64,000 bases of DNA from Owenweeksia sp. Lineage in GTDB: Bacteria; Bacteroidota; Bacteroidia; Flavobacteriales; Schleiferiaceae. This document shows, in pieces, positions 26,546-35,341 of this stretch. Position numbers and translations under genes: made by a program. The stretch spans positions 1-64,000 of the forward strand of contig JANQPD010000010.1 in the NCBI GenBank assembly GCA_028285465.1. The letters are read 5' to 3'. Below the pieces are notes generated by a model that saw only the letters and a program-made list of their open reading frames with translations, ran no database searches and was not told the origin of the DNA. Each line of letters begins with the position of its first letter. Positions within the stretch are counted from its first letter, which is position 1.

Positions 26546-27265
26546 TTATTCAACCGGGAAGTCAAAATAAGTATCCGGATAAGGCTCATCAACCAGGGTG
26601 AAGTGCCACCACTCTTCAGGGAGGTGCTTGAAACCGTGTTTTTCCATTACCAATTGAAGCAGCTTACGGTGCGCACGGGCTGTAAGCGAAATATCCGGGT
26701 AGTCGGGCCAGGAAGGAGGACCGAAGAAATCGAAGCGGGTACCCATGGAAAGGGCCTCTTGGTTTTCTCCTTCTTTCAACGAAATGATGGTGAGGTCTAC
26801 CGTGCTGCCCCGTGAATGCCCGGACCGGGCTGCGATATATCCTTTTTCGAATAATTGCTCCTTGGGAACGTCAGGATAATAGATCGATTTATTTGTTGTG
26901 TTTTCCAGGTCTTCTGCCCATTTGGCAAAGTGGTTTACTGCCCTTTGGGGACGGTAGGCGTCAAACACTTTTAGGCCCAAACCAAAGGAGCTGAGATCTT
27001 GTTGCACCTGCTTAAGTGCCAAGGCTGCTTCTCTGCTTAATATGCATTTTTTAGAGATGTATCCCTCTATAGGCTCTCCTACAAAGTTATTGGTGGTGAA
27101 ATAACGCATATCCAGAGCGATGTCCGGAATAACCTCTTCTACATATACAAAACCTTTTGGCAAGCCCTTGCCTTGCAGTTCTTTTTTTAGATCGATTAAG
27201 GAAAAGGCATATACTACAGATGAAACAATTCCCGCTGCCAATAAAAGAATAAATATTTTGCGCAT
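26546..27265 (-). CDS. D-alanyl-D-alanine dipeptidase (VanX/DdpX-like, M15)
   Basis: Encodes 239 aa. An N-terminal signal or anchor is followed by the M15D zinc peptidase core: SGHSRGSTVDLTI supplies the first His and the Asp, and EEWWHF supplies the general base Glu and the last His ligand. VFDAYRP is the substrate Arg motif. It cleaves D-Ala-D-Ala, here probably in the periplasm for peptidoglycan recycling rather than vancomycin resistance, as no van genes are nearby. ATG 27265 opens directly into the signal sequence. Confidence 0.9.
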   Translation of the reverse strand: MRKIFILLLAAGIVSSVVYAFSLIDLKKELQGKGLPKGFVYVEEVIPDIALDMRYFTTNNFVGEPIEGYISKKCILSREAALALKQVQQDLSSFGLGLKVFDAYRPQRAVNHFAKWAEDLENTTNKSIYYPDVPKEQLFEKGYIAARSGHSRGSTVDLTIISLKEGENQEALSMGTRFDFFGPPSWPDYPDISLTARAHRKLLQLVMEKHGFKHLPEEWWHFTLVDEPYPDTYFDFPVE

Positions 27266-27353
27266 AAGCCAGGCTTTAATGAAGCTGGAAGATAGCAATA
27301 AAGTGCTTTTTGATGGAGCAGGTCAGCTCAGAGCGCCTCTGAATACATCAAAA

Positions 27354-28046
27354 CTATTCGGTTAAGCCAAACTGCATCAACTTTTGATCCCAGTCGATCA
27401 AATGATTGAAGAGCGCAAACATAACCAGGCCTACCGTGTTCTTAGCCCCGGTTTTAAGAAGCAGGTTGTTGCGATGACCTTCCACGGTACGGATGCTGAT
27501 AAAAAGCTTTTCGGCAATCTCAGCATTGGTGTATTGCTCACAAATGAGCTGCAACACTTCTTCTTCCCTTCTTGTAAGTTCAGTGTGTATGCTCCACTTG
27601 GGAGATTTCATTTTTTTTCCGGATCCCAACTGTTTTTGTAGGCTTTGTAGCTGGCTCTCGGTAAAGAATAGGCCTTTTAGATGTACCTGTTGTATAACCC
27701 GGACCAATTCACCGGGGGCTATGTTTTTAGGCAAGAAGGCGTTAACCCCCAACTTCATCATATACCCCAAGAAGGCTTCGCGGTAATGGCTGGAGAGGAC
27801 AATGATCTTTAATGCAGGGTGGTTTTTTTTCAAATGCTCTGCAGTAGTCGCTCCGTCCATGCCTTTCATGCGCAAATCCAACAATACGATATCGGGTTGT
27901 TTTTGTTCTTTGAGTTGGGCCAGCAGGCTTTCACCGGACGTAGCTGTAAGGTTTACCGCTATGGTTTTATGAGACTTGAGTATTGTGCTCAAGCCTTTAA
28001 GGAACAACGCTTCGTCATCTGCCAGGGCCAGCTTGATTTTAGTCAT
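27354..28046 (-). CDS. NarL/LuxR-type response regulator
   Basis: Encodes 230 aa: a receiver domain (1-125) with the acidic pair DD (10-11), phosphoacceptor D57 (VLLDLRM) and Lys in FLPKN, then a LuxR-type helix-turn-helix (about 160-225, LTRREEEVLQLICEQYTNAE). It binds DNA when phosphorylated. ATG 28046 is preferred to TTG 28052. The gene lies 102 bp after the sensor kinase gene on the same strand, making them the likely cognate pair. Confidence 0.93.
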   Translation of the reverse strand: MTKIKLALADDEALFLKGLSTILKSHKTIAVNLTATSGESLLAQLKEQKQPDIVLLDLRMKGMDGATTAEHLKKNHPALKIIVLSSHYREAFLGYMMKLGVNAFLPKNIAPGELVRVIQQVHLKGLFFTESQLQSLQKQLGSGKKMKSPKWSIHTELTRREEEVLQLICEQYTNAEIAEKLFISIRTVEGHRNNLLLKTGAKNTVGLVMFALFNHLIDWDQKLMQFGLTE

Positions 28047-28148
28047 GTGCAAAACGCTTAAAGCATTCTAAGATAATTCTTTGAAACGGATGTGTTACGT
28101 ACTTACGCACTATATTGTTTTTGGCTTGTTTCCGGTCACCGTTTGCAT

Positions 28149-28919
28149 TCAACCTTTTGCTTCCTTTTTAGTGATAAGTACTATAACCCGGGTTCCCTTA
28201 CCCAGTACAGTTTTGATTTTATAGATGCCACCTAAGAGCTGTACCCGCGCTTCTACATTGTTAAGGCCAAGGCCTGTTTTTACCTGGCTGGGGCTAAAGC
28301 CTTTTCCATTGTCGTATACCTGAAGGGCTATATAGGTTCCGGCAACTTTTAAGGATAAGGAAAGCTTAGAAGGTTCAGCGTGCTTTATTGCGTTCTGAAC
28401 AAGCTCCTGACTAATGCGAAACAAGTGCAGGGTTTGCTTTGCGGTGAGATTTTCCGTATTACCTATCGCAAAGAATGTTATGCTGAGTTTCTGCTCAAGG
28501 GGCTGAAGGAAATCCTGCAGGGCTTCTATCAGGCCGAGTTCTTTCAATAAAGGGGGATAAAGATCGTGGGCAATCCTGCGTGAGAGGCCAATGGCTTCAT
28601 CGAGGAGCTTGTTGTTCTCATCTGGAGATGACTTTGTGTTATAGAGACTTAGCTTCAACACGTGAAGGCGTGAGGAAAGCTCGTCATGCAGATCACCAGC
28701 AATGCGCTCGCGTTCACGCTCCTGCGTATGAATGCTGTTGTAGAGTAACTTTTGTTGATGTTGAAGTTCGGCCTGCCTTCTCTTTTCTTTTTCCTGGTGC
28801 ACCCGGTGTAAGGCTAGTCTAAAGATGATTATAACCGACAGGGCCAGGGCGGTCATCGCCAGCACGGCTGTGGTTACCCATAAAGTAAAGTCTTCGTACG
28901 CTGGCTGTCCTTCTGCCAT
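28149..28919 (-). CDS. sensor histidine kinase (HisKA_3/NarX type)
   Basis: Encodes 256 aa: one transmembrane helix (about 12-34), a basic coiled-coil linker (38-70), a HisKA_3 dimerisation domain with phosphoacceptor H78 in RIAGDLHDELSSRL, and a HATPase domain with N-box (QELVQNAIKHA) and G boxes (DNGKGF, GLGLNNV). There is no sizeable sensor domain; the protein has almost nothing outside the membrane. It overlaps the preceding membrane-protein gene by 46 bp, which suggests that protein may be the sensor partner. Confidence 0.92.
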   Translation of the reverse strand: MAEGQPAYEDFTLWVTTAVLAMTALALSVIIIFRLALHRVHQEKEKRRQAELQHQQKLLYNSIHTQERERERIAGDLHDELSSRLHVLKLSLYNTKSSPDENNKLLDEAIGLSRRIAHDLYPPLLKELGLIEALQDFLQPLEQKLSITFFAIGNTENLTAKQTLHLFRISQELVQNAIKHAEPSKLSLSLKVAGTYIALQVYDNGKGFSPSQVKTGLGLNNVEARVQLLGGIYKIKTVLGKGTRVIVLITKKEAKG

Positions 28920-29572
28920 AAAGCTATAACACAAGCTAGGTGAAAGACAAAGGTAAGCAGCACATTGATGAGCCAGATGTATAGGGTTTCAGAAAGCTGG
29001 GCCTGGATCATTTGATTGATTATAAGGTAGATGATAAAGCTCCCGGCAAAATAGAGAAGCGCCCCCGAGTTAAAATAGGCCGAAGCGTTAAAGTGGTTGA
29101 GGTAGCGTTCCGGCTTCTTCAGGCTGGAAATAAAAAAACGAATGGCCAGGGCGATCATGGTACCGTTTACAAAGAGCTTGCTGTACAACTCAAAGTTCTC
29201 AGGCGAGAATGAGGAGGTAGTAAGACTGATCAGGGCATAAAACGAAATACTTATAAGAACGATCAGGAAATACAGGCGAAGCCATTTGTTTTTTTTGGGG
29301 GGTAAGTAAAGTATGTATTGGTAAACCAGAGCCAGCAAAACAAATTCTACCAGGGTATAGATGTGCAATAAATATAGATTGTAACCGGATAACCACCCGT
29401 ATACATAAAGCTTGGCTAGTATTTCTACCCCGGAAACAAACAGCAAATAAACCACCAAAAGCCGGAAAGCCGGATGCAACTTTTTAAAAGCATACAAGCG
29501 GGAGCCTGTACCTATCAGCAAAAGGGTTAAGTCAAGCAAGGCAATGTACTTAATGAGATCAGCGGCACTCAC
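28874..29572 (-). CDS. hypothetical seven-helix membrane protein
   Basis: Encodes 232 aa with about seven hydrophobic helices and short loops. No known signature. The start is GTG, supported by a 4-bp GTGA overlap with the stop of the upstream gene. Its 3' end overlaps the histidine kinase gene by 46 bp. The order soluble unknown - membrane unknown - kinase - regulator suggests that this protein senses or relays a membrane signal to the kinase, which lacks a sensor domain; this is inference from gene order. Confidence 0.75.
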   Translation of the reverse strand: MSAADLIKYIALLDLTLLLIGTGSRLYAFKKLHPAFRLLVVYLLFVSGVEILAKLYVYGWLSGYNLYLLHIYTLVEFVLLALVYQYILYLPPKKNKWLRLYFLIVLISISFYALISLTTSSFSPENFELYSKLFVNGTMIALAIRFFISSLKKPERYLNHFNASAYFNSGALLYFAGSFIIYLIINQMIQAQLSETLYIWLINVLLTFVFHLACVIALWQKDSQRTKTLLYG

Positions 29573-30240
29573 CGGTTAAAATAGTGCTGTAATAAGTGGT
29601 AACTATCTTCCTGTTTGGTGCCAAAGGGAGGCTTGGGGGTAGTGAAGTCATCTACGGAGAGATTCAGGAAATTGCCGGAATCCCCATCGTAAAACAATAA
29701 GTGTAGCTGCTTGGCCGGGTTCATGTCCGTGCCCAGGCCTAAAAACACAAAGAGCTCATCCTTTTGCTCAAAATGATGCGTGATATCCTGAGTGGGAACA
29801 TCCGAAACCAGGGTCATACCCTCCGCACTTTCATGAATCATATAACGCAACCAAGGCTCATGCTCATCGGCCCAGCGTTCCTGTAACACATCCGCCGTTT
29901 CAGGGTCCATCTTAAAAGTAAATCCATCGTTGATATAAGGAGCCCGGTAAATGTATACCTCGGATTCAAAATCGCCTGTTCTTAGCTTGTCGTGCGATTC
30001 TGAAATGAAAAGCAAGGAAAGCTGGAGACTAAGGGTTCCCCCTTCTGCCGGAGTAGACGTTATGGCAAAATAAGCATGGGCTTGCTGATTTTCAAAAACA
30101 GTATGGTCGAAATCGCTGCCGATATGAAAATAGTATCCGTTATCCAGAAGCTGTTTCACCAAGCTAAGATTGGTGCGTACGGTTAACCAGTTGTTCACCT
30201 CGGTCATTGCTTCAGAGGGGGAAATAATGCGGTTGCTCAT
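29569..30240 (-). CDS. conserved hypothetical soluble protein
   Basis: Encodes 223 aa with no signal peptide or membrane segment, acidic, mixed alpha/beta. I do not recognise the family. It overlaps the membrane-protein gene by 4 bp (GTGA) and heads the four-gene unit that continues with the kinase and regulator genes. A cytoplasmic role is likely; nothing in the sequence shows activity. Confidence 0.7.
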   Translation of the reverse strand: MSNRIISPSEAMTEVNNWLTVRTNLSLVKQLLDNGYYFHIGSDFDHTVFENQQAHAYFAITSTPAEGGTLSLQLSLLFISESHDKLRTGDFESEVYIYRAPYINDGFTFKMDPETADVLQERWADEHEPWLRYMIHESAEGMTLVSDVPTQDITHHFEQKDELFVFLGLGTDMNPAKQLHLLFYDGDSGNFLNLSVDDFTTPKPPFGTKQEDSYHLLQHYFNR

Positions 30241-30311
30241 ACTTCTTTTTTATATGGTTTATGCTTGCCGAAAGGTAGTGTGCTTCTGCTACAAAGAAAC
30301 GAGTAGAACTA

Positions 30312-30348
30312 CCTGATTTTAAAAACCGGTTTTTATGCGGCTATCAGG
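30312..30348. repeat. palindromic sequence between two minus-strand units
   Basis: A perfect 16-bp palindrome TAAAAACCGGTTTTTA (30320-30335) lies inside an outer repeat CCTGAT / ATCAGG (30312-30317 and 30343-30348). It sits in the 267-bp gap upstream of the signalling unit, about 75 bp from its start, and could be an operator or a cruciform. No TAnnTTTG element was found in the gap. The rest of the gap holds no gene. Confidence 0.6.
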
Positions 30349-30435
30349 ATAAAGCGGACAAAGCCCTCTTGGAGTACGATAAACAGCGCGGAGCCTTCAC
30401 AGGTTGTAGTAATGTTTTAAATAAGCTTGATACTT

Positions 30436-30469
30436 AAAAAAGAGGCTGTCTCTAAAATGAGACAGCCTC
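30436..30469 (-). terminator. terminator of the subtilisin-like protease gene
   Basis: On the minus strand, a perfect 11-bp stem GAGGCTGTCTC / GAGACAGCCTC with loop ATTTTA is followed by TTTTTT. It lies 39 bp after the protease stop codon. Confidence 0.95.
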
Positions 30470-30507
30470 ACGAAGGTCAATTAGAAAATTAGGTTGACCG
30501 CAAATGA

Positions 30508-33500
30508 TCAGTTAATGATGAGTTTTTCTGTATAGGTTTGATTCCCGTACTTCACACGAATAATGTAAAGACCGCTTTTCAGTTGTTCTGTGTTGATGGT
30601 ATTGGCTTCTTCATCCACTAATATACCCGCTTTTACCGGGCTTCCATTTATGGAAAAGATCTCGTAAGTCAAAGGCCAGGAAACCTCGCCGACAAGGGTA
30701 ACGTTTCTTCCTGCGGGGTTTGGAAATAGCCGCACAGGAGAAGCATAAGTGCTTGCCCCTCTTTCCTGCTCCATAGGTGAGGGGGCTTTTTTTCCAATGT
30801 CACCGGTATTTATGGGATCTAACCAATAGGTAAAAACAGCATCCGTTTCGAGGGTGATGAAAGATCTTGCAATTTCACAGCCCGGTTTGGTGCAGTCATC
30901 TGCAAGTTGATCAACAATAGCTCTAAAGGCATCATTGCTCTCGTACATTTCAAAAGGGTTTTCTCCATTTGAAAGAGCCGTATGTACGTAGTGCAATACT
31001 TCATGCACGTCTGCATATCCAGGTGAGTCTGCTATCTTATTGAGCATTGTAGCGGCTTTAGCCCAGTCTTGCATCTCCCAGTAAATACGCAACAGGGGCA
31101 ACTGTGTTTCTATAGAACTGCCCATTTCAAGATAATAGGCTAAAGTATCCAGCGGAGACCTGTCGTTGGTATCGTGGAGGAATAAGCGCATGAGCTCGTT
31201 CAAAGCCAGATCCCGGTCTATTCGGTACTCCTCCAGCATGTCTTGAAGCGTATAGAGAACAGGATAACCTTCCTGCACGTCTTCCAGCTCAAGGAGCTGT
31301 TCCGCACTTAAAATACTGCTATATATATCCTGTTCCGCAAGTACTTCCTGGGTAAGGGGAGAATGGGTGCTCAATACATCAAAAAGATCAGCGGCATCGA
31401 GGGGTGTACTCCGTTGTATGGTGGCGATGAGCACCTCTTCAGAAGCATAAGGGGCGATGTTAACCACGGCATCTCTTATGTCAGAAGAAGCGTTTCCATT
31501 GTCCATGATCAGGTCCAGAAGTGCTTGTGTGTTGCCGTCATCGATCAGTTGTGCTACATCATTTATCGCAGTTTTTAATACGCTTTCACGCATAAAGAGT
31601 GCGTTTCTCTTTCCCGCTCGCCTATCTTGGTAAATGGCTACAGAACCACTTTGCGTGCTGATCACAGGGAGGCAGGATTGATCGGAAAAGCTTGTTCCGC
31701 AGTTTGATAGAATGATCTTGTTGTTTGTATAGCAGCTGGGTGCAACACGAGCCTCTGAAGCAGGACTGTGCATGCGATACTGTACAAAACCTGTGTAAGC
31801 AGAGTGCAGGTTGAAATCCGTTTGAAAACCCGTGCAGGTCTGACTGAATAAGTTGCCGGCCGGGCCACTTGCCCCACCGCTGCAATTTCCCTGGTTCACC
31901 GCAATTTGCCCTGTAGACACACTGATGTCTGCTACATGGTGATTTGCCCTGAAATCATTGCACTTAAAACGCAGGCCCTGGTTGCCGAATGCCAGGCTTC
32001 CCTGGGCATTGATCCCTACTTCATTTTCTTCAAATATGTTCCGGTATACTTCATTTCCGTATGAGCCAAGCTGGTTAAAGCTTATAGCACGGGCTACCGA
32101 AATACCCTGATCGATATGCTGTTCATATTCGTTGTCGGTAAGCAGAAACCCTATGGATTGATGGAAGAAGCTTCCCGAAGAAAGATTGCCGTTGAACCGG
32201 TTTTCCCGGAGTATGGCGAAATCGTGGTTTCTTACCACGGAGCCGAAGGGACAACCCTCAAAAGTGTTGTCAACCACCTGAACTTTCGAAATGTTGGTCA
32301 GGTCGGCCAGGGTGATGCCGGCCCAAAGGTTTTTAAAAGTATTTTTCTGCGCTATATAGGAGGCGTTAATGCTATATATGCCGTGTCCCCACCGTGTCCG
32401 GTTAATGATCTGCGTGTTTATTTCATTTACAAAGTGGTTTTGGGCAATGTTTAAACCGTGTACATCCAGCATGGTAATTTGGCCCATGATGTTTTTATTG
32501 AGATCAGGGTAATCGTCTTGTATCCGAAAGTTACAGCCCAGGATGCGGCTAAGGTTCCTGTATTCATTTCCGGTGGAGGGATTAAAGTTTTGATAACTTA
32601 CAAACTCTAGCCCTTTTCGGCAATTGATAAAATTAGCATTGGTGGCTTCCACAATGCCCCCAATGGCTGACCAGTCGCCAGGCCTCCAGAGCCGCACACC
32701 AAAATCGGCATTTTTGATCGTTGCTCCGTTTTTCAGGATCACGTGTGCCTGGTAGGGGCCTCCGGCAAAGGGGAACTGGTGTTGAGCGCTGTTGCCCCAG
32801 GCTTCGATGCCGCTCCAAAAAAAGGTCTTACAGCTTGGTGAGCTGGTCAGCGTACCTCCATCTACAATCAGTTTTCCACCTTGCTTTACAATCAACCGGC
32901 TACCTGCAGAAAAATAGACCTTCCCGGTTACGGTGAGGCTGGCGCCAGGCTCAATAATGAGGTCTCCGTCTACAAAGCGTTCGGTAAACCAGGTGAGGTT
33001 TCCGCTAATCGGCGGTTGGGCACCGTATTGCTGTGCCATCAACACCGCCTGGTAAGCATCAATTCTCCCTGTGCCTATAAGGCCGGGAAACAGGTGGGCA
33101 TCGTTGATAGGGCTGGCAGTGGCCTTTATGATGTGTTCAATTGCGGTAGGGGTTAAGCAGGGATTTATCGACCTGATCAAAGCTGCCAACCCTGCTACTT
33201 GCGGAGCGGCAAAGGAAGTGCCTGACATGCCTCCCGCATACGTGTTGCCAGGATAAGCACCGAATAAGTGTATTGATTGGGCGCACACATCCACCCGGCT
33301 GTTGCGTGCATGGTTCGTAGTGCCGTGGTTGTTGTTTGGCCCCACGCCACTTACATTAATTACACCGGGTATATTCGCATAGGCGCTATGGTGGTTAGCG
33401 CCAGGGCTGTTTCCTGCAGCCACTACCAGCACTTGACCCGAGGCTACTATCTCTTCTACGGCAGCAATGGCCTGTTGTCCCCAGCCCATGCCAATACCTG

Positions 33501-34215
33501 ACCAACTTACGTTGATTATATCGGCTCCATCAAGGTGTGCTTGCCAAACCGCTTGTCCCAAGCTCCATCCACTTGCATAGTACCCTCTCATTTTAGATTT
33601 ATAGCCTATGGCCGCGGTGCCTTTGTTATTGTTGGTTTCGGCAGCTGCAAACCCGGCAGTTATCGTTCCATGATTTTGTGAAGAAGTAGGAGATCCCCAC
33701 ACGGATTCGATTTGGTTGCTGAGGTCTTCATGGGATAAGTCGAATTCGGTATCTACAATGGCTATTTTCACATTCGGCGACCCTTGCGTGACTGACCAGG
33801 CACAATAGGCATTGGCATTAGCCAGTGGAACATCATCTCCCCAGTTGTTGACCAGCCAGGTATCATTGATGGTATGTGGCTGGCTACAGGATAAGATAGA
33901 ATCATAGGGAATGATGTATACCGTATCAATACTTGTTTTGATAAGCAGTTCCGATTGAAGTTCCGAGGTAGGGCCGTTTAAGTGTACCTCCCAGAGGTTT
34001 TGTAAAATGGGAGATTTGGCACCCTTGAAGGCTTCGCGGTGATCCACCATACCATACGCTTCGTTTAACCAGCTTGCCTCTGCCGAGAAAAAGGCAGCTC
34101 CGGAAGCGGTGGGTTTAAATTTTACATAGAGAAAACCTTCTTCAAGGTTTTGGCAATAAGCCTTGCTTGTAAGAAGCAATACGACCATGATCGAGTAAAG
34201 AAGTGAATTTTTCAT
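30508..34215 (-). CDS. subtilisin-like (S8) serine protease with beta-helix region and T9SS tail
   Basis: Encodes 1235 aa. A signal peptide (1-21) is followed by a propeptide-like region (about 22-120) and an S8 domain with the triad D155 (IAIVDTEFD), H182 (NHGTITAG) and S334 (SGTSFAAPQ), plus N269 for the oxyanion hole (AAGNS). Residues about 400-800 contain many short Asn-rich strand repeats typical of a right-handed parallel beta-helix. Residues about 850-1120 are acidic and helical. The protein ends with a T9SS type A sorting domain from VRLFPNPAGRNV. I infer a large surface-attached protease. The helical region between the beta-helix and the sorting domain is unusual and unassigned. It ends at a strong terminator, so it is probably monocistronic. 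Confidence 0.9.
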   Translation of the reverse strand: MKNSLLYSIMVVLLLTSKAYCQNLEEGFLYVKFKPTASGAAFFSAEASWLNEAYGMVDHREAFKGAKSPILQNLWEVHLNGPTSELQSELLIKTSIDTVYIIPYDSILSCSQPHTINDTWLVNNWGDDVPLANANAYCAWSVTQGSPNVKIAIVDTEFDLSHEDLSNQIESVWGSPTSSQNHGTITAGFAAAETNNNKGTAAIGYKSKMRGYYASGWSLGQAVWQAHLDGADIINVSWSGIGMGWGQQAIAAVEEIVASGQVLVVAAGNSPGANHHSAYANIPGVINVSGVGPNNNHGTTNHARNSRVDVCAQSIHLFGAYPGNTYAGGMSGTSFAAPQVAGLAALIRSINPCLTPTAIEHIIKATASPINDAHLFPGLIGTGRIDAYQAVLMAQQYGAQPPISGNLTWFTERFVDGDLIIEPGASLTVTGKVYFSAGSRLIVKQGGKLIVDGGTLTSSPSCKTFFWSGIEAWGNSAQHQFPFAGGPYQAHVILKNGATIKNADFGVRLWRPGDWSAIGGIVEATNANFINCRKGLEFVSYQNFNPSTGNEYRNLSRILGCNFRIQDDYPDLNKNIMGQITMLDVHGLNIAQNHFVNEINTQIINRTRWGHGIYSINASYIAQKNTFKNLWAGITLADLTNISKVQVVDNTFEGCPFGSVVRNHDFAILRENRFNGNLSSGSFFHQSIGFLLTDNEYEQHIDQGISVARAISFNQLGSYGNEVYRNIFEENEVGINAQGSLAFGNQGLRFKCNDFRANHHVADISVSTGQIAVNQGNCSGGASGPAGNLFSQTCTGFQTDFNLHSAYTGFVQYRMHSPASEARVAPSCYTNNKIILSNCGTSFSDQSCLPVISTQSGSVAIYQDRRAGKRNALFMRESVLKTAINDVAQLIDDGNTQALLDLIMDNGNASSDIRDAVVNIAPYASEEVLIATIQRSTPLDAADLFDVLSTHSPLTQEVLAEQDIYSSILSAEQLLELEDVQEGYPVLYTLQDMLEEYRIDRDLALNELMRLFLHDTNDRSPLDTLAYYLEMGSSIETQLPLLRIYWEMQDWAKAATMLNKIADSPGYADVHEVLHYVHTALSNGENPFEMYESNDAFRAIVDQLADDCTKPGCEIARSFITLETDAVFTYWLDPINTGDIGKKAPSPMEQERGASTYASPVRLFPNPAGRNVTLVGEVSWPLTYEIFSINGSPVKAGILVDEEANTINTEQLKSGLYIIRVKYGNQTYTEKLIIN

Positions 34216-34609
34216 AACATATTCATTTTTGTTAATTATTTGGCATACCGTATTCAGATGATATGCTTAACTATATTACCCTTAAAGGTCATGTGTACTT
34301 CAGTACTATCAACCGTTTATGTATATGTCTATGAATTGAGTGTGTGGATATACTGTATTTTTGTGTGATTATGCCTGGTTAATGGAGGTGCCGTAAAGAT
34401 CTATGAGAAGTATACTTGCATCGGCTTTTGTATTGAAGCTGCTTACATAGGTTATGTTGGAAGCGTACTCTTATCATTTACTTATCAAAGGTTGAAGCAT
34501 TTTACAGGAATGCCGGGAGTAAGGCGCTACAAGCTTATGAGCAAGCTCGGTTAAACGGAAAACGGTTTTACAAATTCCGAGAATACAGATCAAGAATTAG
34601 GATAAAAGC
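34216..34609. other. 394-bp intergenic region
   Basis: It lies between the start of the protease gene and the end of the LytTR regulator gene. It must hold the protease promoter, but no exact TAnnTTTG element is visible on the minus strand. A short plus-strand open stretch near 34484-34614 (about 44 codons, ending KFREYRSRIRIKA) has no start codon or other support as a gene. No convincing terminator for the regulator gene was found. Confidence 0.5.
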
Positions 34610-35341
34610 TTAAGTGCTGAATAAGCCTTTTAAAACATGCTTGTACTTTTTTGACAAGGGTATCTCTACATCGGTATGCATCACAAAAGAACCCCCGTAG
34701 GCCTTTAGGTATTCCTTAATATGCAGGGTGTTGATGAGATAAGAATTGTGCGGCCTTATGAACCCTAAAGGTTCTAACTCCTCTTCAAACTTTCTTAAAA
34801 GCTTGATTACCGTTACCTGGCTGTTGTTGAGCAAGTGCAGTACACTGTAATTCCCTTCGGCTTTGATGTAAACAATTTCTTTGGCCGGAACCACTTGCCA
34901 GCCCTTGCCGGTAGGTATACGCAGTAGTTTACGGTCGTATAGACTATTTAAGAGGGGGCTATAATCCGGAATTTGATTACGAGCCATTCTCAAACGTACT
35001 TTGCTGATCACCTCAGCTAGCTCTTCAGGGTCTAAGGGCTTCAGTAGGTAATCGAGGGCATCCAGCTTAATGGCGTGGAGGGCGTATTTTTCGTGGGCGG
35101 TAAAAAACACACAGAACAACTCTTGTTTTTGCAAAGCTTTCAATACTTCAAGCCCGCTGGTACCTGGCATTTCAATATCCAGGAAGACCAGTTGGGGTTT
35201 AAGGATCGGGATGTTTTTTATAGCCTCTGAAGCTTTGTGGTATGTAGCAACAACTTCAATGTCTGGAAAATCTAACGTCAGCAGAGATTGAAGCACCAGG
35301 GTAGCATCTGGCTCATCATCAACTAAAACGGTCGATATCAT
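34610..35341 (-). CDS. LytTR-family response regulator
   Basis: Encodes 243 aa: a receiver domain with D9/D55 (VDDEPDA, VFLDIEMPG) and the switch Lys in YLLKPLD, followed by a LytTR DNA-binding domain (about 140-240, with IVYIKAEGNYSVLHL and the FIRPHNSYLIN motif). It is phosphorylated by the overlapping histidine kinase (23-bp overlap). Targets are unknown. The large surface protease gene next to it is a natural candidate, but no operator pair was identified. Confidence 0.95.
   Translation of the reverse strand: MISTVLVDDEPDATLVLQSLLTLDFPDIEVVATYHKASEAIKNIPILKPQLVFLDIEMPGTSGLEVLKALQKQELFCVFFTAHEKYALHAIKLDALDYLLKPLDPEELAEVISKVRLRMARNQIPDYSPLLNSLYDRKLLRIPTGKGWQVVPAKEIVYIKAEGNYSVLHLLNNSQVTVIKLLRKFEEELEPLGFIRPHNSYLINTLHIKEYLKAYGGSFVMHTDVEIPLSKKYKHVLKGLFST

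Noticed and set aside
26546-27265. VanX-like dipeptidase as a vancomycin resistance gene
   Set aside because: No vanH, vanA-type ligase or vanRS genes are nearby and the protein has a signal sequence; a cell-wall recycling role is more likely.
34484-34614. Short plus-strand open stretch with protein-like composition
   Set aside because: No start codon in a sensible position, only about 44 codons, and no similarity I can recall. It could be a gene remnant but cannot be supported.
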